From positions 3,626,001 through 3,690,000 of the forward strand of contig OU015653.1 in the NCBI GenBank assembly GCA_907165275.2: a stretch of DNA of 64,000 bases, given 5' to 3'. Below are positions 59,455 through 64,000 of the stretch, in pieces. Positions within the stretch are counted from its first letter, which is position 1, and every line of letters begins with the position of its first letter. This DNA is from Zygaena filipendulae (Eukaryota > Arthropoda > Insecta > Lepidoptera > Zygaenidae). Made by a program: the position numbers and the translations under genes. Under the pieces are notes generated by a model that saw only the letters and a program-made list of their open reading frames with translations, did no database searches and had not been told where the DNA came from.

Positions 59455-59640
59455 GTATCTTTGCCGTTGCCGAGCGCCCTCCTCCCTCAGATCCAGGCTC
59501 CTCAGATCCCGCTGGACACTCAATATCCACATGGCCTGTGGTCTTCTTCGTCCCCTCCTGCGATTCACACCCAGGGAAAGGCACTTTTTCACGACATGAT
59601 CGTCCGGTCTTCGTACAACGTGGCCGTAGCAACGTAGCCT
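59455..59640 (-). pseudogene. LINE ORF2 C-terminal fragment
   Basis: The minus-strand frame reads RLRCYGHVVRRPDDHVVKKC and then R-R-R-G-R-R-R-P-x-x-M-W-I, VQRDLRSLDLREEGARQRQR. This follows the common C-terminal pattern R-L-R-W-x-G-H-V-x-R-R ... R-R-G-R-P-x-x-x-W ... D-L-R of insect endonuclease-reverse transcriptases. About 60 residues are in one frame; nothing upstream (RT core) is present. It is a short dead fragment in AT-rich DNA. Confidence 0.75.
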
Positions 59641-61419
59641 TGACTCTGTTATTTTGTCAGGTATTGGAGCAACCTTAATATTTCTACTTACATAAGTATT
59701 AAATAAATTTAGGTAGGTATATATTTTGGTAGGTTGGTATTTCTCGTAATGGAAAAGAAAACTTTTTTCCGCCGAAATGAAACGTCTTTACGTCGGAATC
59801 ATTTCTTTTCAAAACATTAAACTCGACATTGACATTTAGTCTCCTCGCGTCCGGTACCAAAGGTTTCGTATCGAATAATTGCTTTCATTTTAAATTTTAG
59901 TCAATCTATCGACTATGCGAAACCAGTACTATTCCCATCACTAAATTAAATCGCTGTGCAATGGCTTTCAGACGGAGGGGCTTGCAATAAGGTGCAGAAA
60001 TTAGTGCAATTTAACTTTTGAATGTGTTCGGTACTTGTGAAACGAGATGTATCGCATTCAGAACTCTGTCGGGACATTTTAATTGGTTGATAAGGCAAAT
60101 TTTATCGAATGTAAATAAAATAAAAAACTAATGAATAAAAGAAATGAATTTCTAAGTTTTGACAAGAAAAAATTATGATTAACAAGAAAATTATATTTAT
60201 TATACCAGCTGTTCCCTATACGGTGTCACCCGTGTTAGTTTAGGAGTGCCCCCAGGAACTCCATGAAATCAGTTTTCATCAGACTAGACGTTTCATGATT
60301 ATTGACCTTTTTCTATTAGGTATGTACCTATTTATTTCATTATCTGAATATGGTAGACTTATATTCGTAACTGTAAAGCAAAAAAGAATTCGTTTCTATG
60401 TGTTAATCTACCATGAAATAACATTACACTTGCCAGGTTATTCGAAATATTTAATTTTAATAAAACACAAAAAAATTACAATTTCTTTCATCCCCTTTTG
60501 AAGTGAAAGAAAGTGCGCTCCCGAGCGCTCCAGGCTAGAATCCCGGTAATTAGGTGAAACTTCCTTTGGATTATGGCACAAACATCCCATTCAGTGTGGG
60601 ATTACGGATTTTATATCCACCGCTGGCCGATCGTCGATGTAAATAGCGCGGCCTCAATACTCGGTTTGCGAAGATTAAAAAAGAAGGAAAATGACTATGT
60701 AAATTTGTTTTGCAATTTTCTCCGTAACCCGCATTGTGCGAGATCTGGAAGCTATTTGTATTTAGTTGGATAAAATACATATATATTATAGTAGATATTG
60801 TCAGTAGGAGTTTGAAAAAAGCTTTTGTCTAAAAAAGTTTTTGTTTACTAATATTGTATTTTCTCGTGACAAATCTAAATGATTAAAAGTCTTTTAAAAT
60901 CCGGTAAAATTTTGTATCTATAATTGCTTTTAAGAATCAAACTGGCCAAAAATTTATAGGTAGGTAAAGGTTTTATTAAATAAGTAAATTAAAACTTAAC
61001 TTTCAAAGATCGCTTTCCTTAAAATCAATGCGATAACGAACTCTAAAATAATGTAGATATTATTCTTATTTCTTATACAACCCAATTACTCAAAGTAAGT
61101 CTAAGGAATACGAAATCAGTTGGTTAAGAAAATTAGATTAGAAAAAAGGTTTTTTAAACACCTAGGGATAAAGGCTTTTGATTATCCCTAAAATCAAGCA
61201 AGCGATCACTTCATAATTTTACAATTTTGTATAAAATAATCATTTTATAGAGGCAATTTAATATATTAATGATTGGTGAACTCAAAAACGATACATCCAT
61301 ATTCATTCAATTGAATTCATGCAATACGTCAAGACGAGTGAGCAAAAGTACCTCCTTATTAAGTTCGTTTTGGATTTTCGTCCCTTTTTTCTACATAATT
61401 ATTTATCTTTCATCTATAT
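59641..61419. other. No gene seen
   Basis: The stretch at 59750-60080 is non-repetitive and slightly GC-richer. A Lep1-like head fragment lies at 60204-60270 (CCAGCTGTTCCCTATACGGT). Confidence 0.4.
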
Positions 61420-61803
61420 ACATATATAAAAATGAATCCCTATTTGCTTTGGTCAAGCGTGAACGGCTGGACCAATTTCGCTTATTTTTTTTTTGTTGTG
61501 TTTATACAAATAATAAGCGAAATATAAAAATAAGCGAAATTGGTCCTTACAATAATAATATTGTAAGGAGAAGAAGAATATGAAAGAATTTTTGAGTAAA
61601 GTGCCAGTGGGAATTCCGAAACTCACGCGATGTTTATAAACGCGCATCACGCAAAAACTACTCGACAGATTTCAATAAAACTCGGCATGTGCGTAGCTTA
61701 CATTCTGAGTCGACGATCAAGTTGCATTTTTGTTGCGGTAAATCAAAGAATTTCTGAATAAATGCGGACATTCACGCGGCTGTAAGCGCGGGCATTAGCT
61801 AGT
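61420..61803 (+). mobile_element. Lep1-like repeat with an internal hairpin
   Basis: GAACGGCTGGACCAATTTCG near the start and GCGCGGGCATTAGCTAGT at the end. Inside, GGACCAATTTCGCTTATTTT (61468) is mirrored by AAAATAAGCGAAATTGGTCC (61526-61545). Confidence 0.6.
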
Positions 61804-62164
61804 TGTGAATAAAGTCCTTTAAAATTCACAAGCACATAAAACATGTTGACACACAGACTGTACTAACAAAACGCAGGAGCGTCATTCTCCTGTAGCGAAG
61901 GCTATAAATCCACGCGTATTTAATGAGTTTCCTCCGTCGTTAAGCGCGGGTCCCCTAGCAATAATGCAGCGCTATCATCGCTCGACATTATCTCGAGCGT
62001 CGCTGAAACATATGTGACGAGACACCAGACGAATGAATGTGTAATCCATTTTCCCCCTTTTTTGATTATTTTTATGAAAAACTCTATTTTTCACTTTCTG
62101 TTTTTTACCTATTTCTTTTTCTTTCTTTTTTATGTTCCCCTTATGATGTTAGAACACAGGGTAC
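61804..62164. other. No gene seen
   Basis: A GC-richer patch lies at 61905-62000 (ATTTCC-poor, CGTCG-rich), with no recognised frame. Confidence 0.35.
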
Positions 62165-62231
62165 ATTTTGTCTTGGAATTAATGCGGGAACTCCGAAATT
62201 AACCCGGGTGAAACTGCGGCGAACAGCTAGT
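62165..62231 (+). mobile_element. Lep1/Helitron-like 3' fragment
   Basis: ATGCGGGAACTCCGAAATTA, ACCCGGGTGAAACTGCGGCG and AACAGCTAGT. Confidence 0.65.
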
Positions 62232-62679
62232 TCGATTCGATATTTGGTAAAGAGATAGCATCCTGCGGAAAACAACTTCCACGTGTAGAGTAGAATTGCT
62301 AGATAGTTCGAATATTTTTCTCGTCTTTTTTTTCCTCGTTGGCATAATTTATTTTTCATCCTGGCATACTTTTCTCTAGAGTATTCGCAAAGATGTGCAA
62401 CTTACTTAAGATATCGACTCATTAATTTTTATGCTCTCAAAAATTTATGATTCCTAAATGAGTAATAATTTATTTTAAACGAAGTAGACATGAAAATGTG
62501 TTCGTATTTCATTAAACCTCATGGGATTTGAATAGGAAACAGGAAATTTATTTTCTTTATGAAATGGATATGTATAATAGAGGATATCTTCGGAAAGGCC
62601 GACATCAAGACCTATGGGAACCAACAGACAAAAAAGATGTGTACGAATCGTAGCTTTAAATTTCACTATAATATAATAT
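62232..62679. other. No gene seen
   Basis: AT-rich sequence. Confidence 0.4.
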
Positions 62680-62893
62680 ACTAGTTGTGCCCCGCGGTTT
62701 CACCCGCGTTAATTTCAGAGTTCTCGCGGGAATTCCGGGATAAAAAGTACCCTATGTGTTAATCTGAATTTATAATTGTATAAGCTATATTATTGTAAGT
62801 TTCATTTAAATCCATCCAGTAGTTTTAGCGTGAAAGAGTAACAAACATCCATACATACTTACAAACTTTCGCGTTTATAATATTAGTATAGGA
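62680..62893 (-). mobile_element. Lep1/Helitron-like repeat, near full length
   Basis: ACTAGTTGTGCCCCGCGGTT, CACCCGCGTTAATTTCAGAG, GGGATAAAAAGTACCCTATG, AGTTTTAGCGTGAAAGAGTA and CGTTTATAATATTAGTATAG. Confidence 0.78.
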
Positions 62894-63837
62894 TGTATTT
62901 GACCCTATACCACTATCTTTTAAAGTGTTTTTATAAACATACATTTTTTGTAGTCATTGTACTTATAATTTTAGTTATATGTATGTATTACATAAGGTCT
63001 AAATTTCAGTGTAAGTAGCGATATTTTAATGTAAAATAAAATGACGCTGTTAAAAAAATTCATTTACAAAAATCCATAAAAGTATATTATAAATCACGTG
63101 AAAAGAACGCGTCTTTCTCTTTGAATAATTAATTATTTATAATAAGTCAACATTTTGACTTAAAAAATAATCTCGCCTTATATTCTATCTGGATTTTTGT
63201 GAATGACTTTTGAATGATTTTTGATTAAGTAAAAAGCAGAAATATGTAATCAATTTTAGACAGTCGCTGAATCTTATTGAAATAGTGATAAAGTTCAACG
63301 ACTGACGAAAGTGTTTACATATTCTTGGTGCTGACTGTACCTATACATGTACAAGATCATTCAAAAGAAGTTCACCGCTCTCTCGCCGAGTCGCGTCGCC
63401 TTAATTACTACGAGGACTCTCCCCTTAAGCCAGATTAAAAGTGCCCGATCTACCTTATCGAAGAAGAATGCATGGGTTCATTATGAATTATTAATTTAGT
63501 CCCAACTCGAGAGTGGAAATTGAGGAATGTCTTTGTAAAAGGAAGACATTTTGATTAAAATAATACCTGCCTGAGAGATAGAGCGAAAATATCGTCATAA
63601 GGAAATATTTAATTTTTGTCGGGAAATATTCGGGAGACTGTACGCGACTTGGATTTCTTTTAAAAATACCTACCTACCTACCAGTCAGTATAGGTAGGTA
63701 TAAAATTTTATTGCAAGTCCCACTATATTATCTAATAAAAGGTTTTCTTTCACCGTCCGTTTGCACAAATTTTGGTTTAGGTAGGTACGCATGAAAATGA
63801 AAAAATGAAATTGAAAAAGCGTTTATTTGGTCAAATA
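62894..63837. other. No gene seen
   Basis: AT-rich; a TACCTACCTACCTACC run at 63667-63682 is followed by its inverse TAGGTAGGTA at 63691-63700. Confidence 0.45.
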
Positions 63838-64000
63838 AAGGGCATGATGACAAGGTATAAAAATCAAAATTCTATTTAGTCCGCCAGTTAGATAGTAAAA
63901 AATAATAGACACGTAGTTTTTGCATATTCGAATTATTGAAAAAAATACCTACTTAGATAAAACGGATTAATGTTTAGGAGCGGGAGGTTGTGACGTCATA
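63838..64000 (+). mobile_element. TIR element family C, copy 5, cut by window edge
   Basis: AAGGGCATGATGACAAGGTA, TTTAGTCCGCCAGTTAGATA, TAATAGACACGTAGTTTTTG, TTAATGTTTAGGAGCGGGAG and GTGACGTCAT. Closest to copy 3 at 36885. Confidence 0.8.

Overview
The window looks like gene-poor nuclear DNA of a moth or butterfly (Lepidoptera). The signs are strong AT richness, many short (TAGG)n and palindromic GTAGGTACCTAC runs, dozens of copies of a dispersed repeat headed by AGCTGTKCCCCGCGGTTT (Lep1/Helitron-like), tRNA-derived SINEs, and an R1-clade-type LINE. I found no convincing host protein-coding gene, tRNA or rRNA gene. It could be intergenic or lie inside a very large intron.

Positions 1-5310 are a GC-rich non-LTR retrotransposon on the minus strand. 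From 5' to 3' (high to low coordinates) it has a short TTAGG-like tract, a GC-rich leader, ORF1 (serine-rich/basic, coiled-coil and three zinc knuckles; broken by one in-frame stop and two frameshifts), and ORF2 (APE-type endonuclease, then reverse transcriptase). The RT domain is interrupted at about 960 by a second, diverged ORF1 5' piece (about 200-958). It resumes at positions 1-200 with the VPQGS and YADD motifs, so the locus is a chimera or nested copy, cut by the window edge.

From 5.3 to 53 kb there is AT-rich DNA packed with small non-autonomous elements. These include five copies of a TIR element carrying TGACGTCA (10725, 30742, 36885, 39134, 63838), a 266-bp TTAA-flanked piggyBac-like MITE (18031), a TIR element at 23148, hairpin elements at 12908 and 19651, a 513-bp TA-flanked foldback (47570) inserted inside one unit of a Lep1-like head-to-tail array, SINEs at 37855, 43991 and 51612, and a 1.5-kb TTCNR pentamer satellite (27487-28990).

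The most striking object is at 53330-56949. It is a 3.62-kb Foldback-like element with matching ends, an apparent 9-bp target duplication (8/9 match), and inner arms made of about 320-bp tandem units: three unit anchors in the left arm and eight in inverted orientation in the right arm. The right arm also shows a recent 640-bp dimer duplication. It encodes no protein that I can see.

The remaining sequence (57-64 kb) again holds Lep1-like repeats, a LINE C-terminal fragment at 59455-59640, and the start of the fifth TGACGTCA element at the right edge. All family assignments come from reading motifs by eye; no alignment or database search was run.
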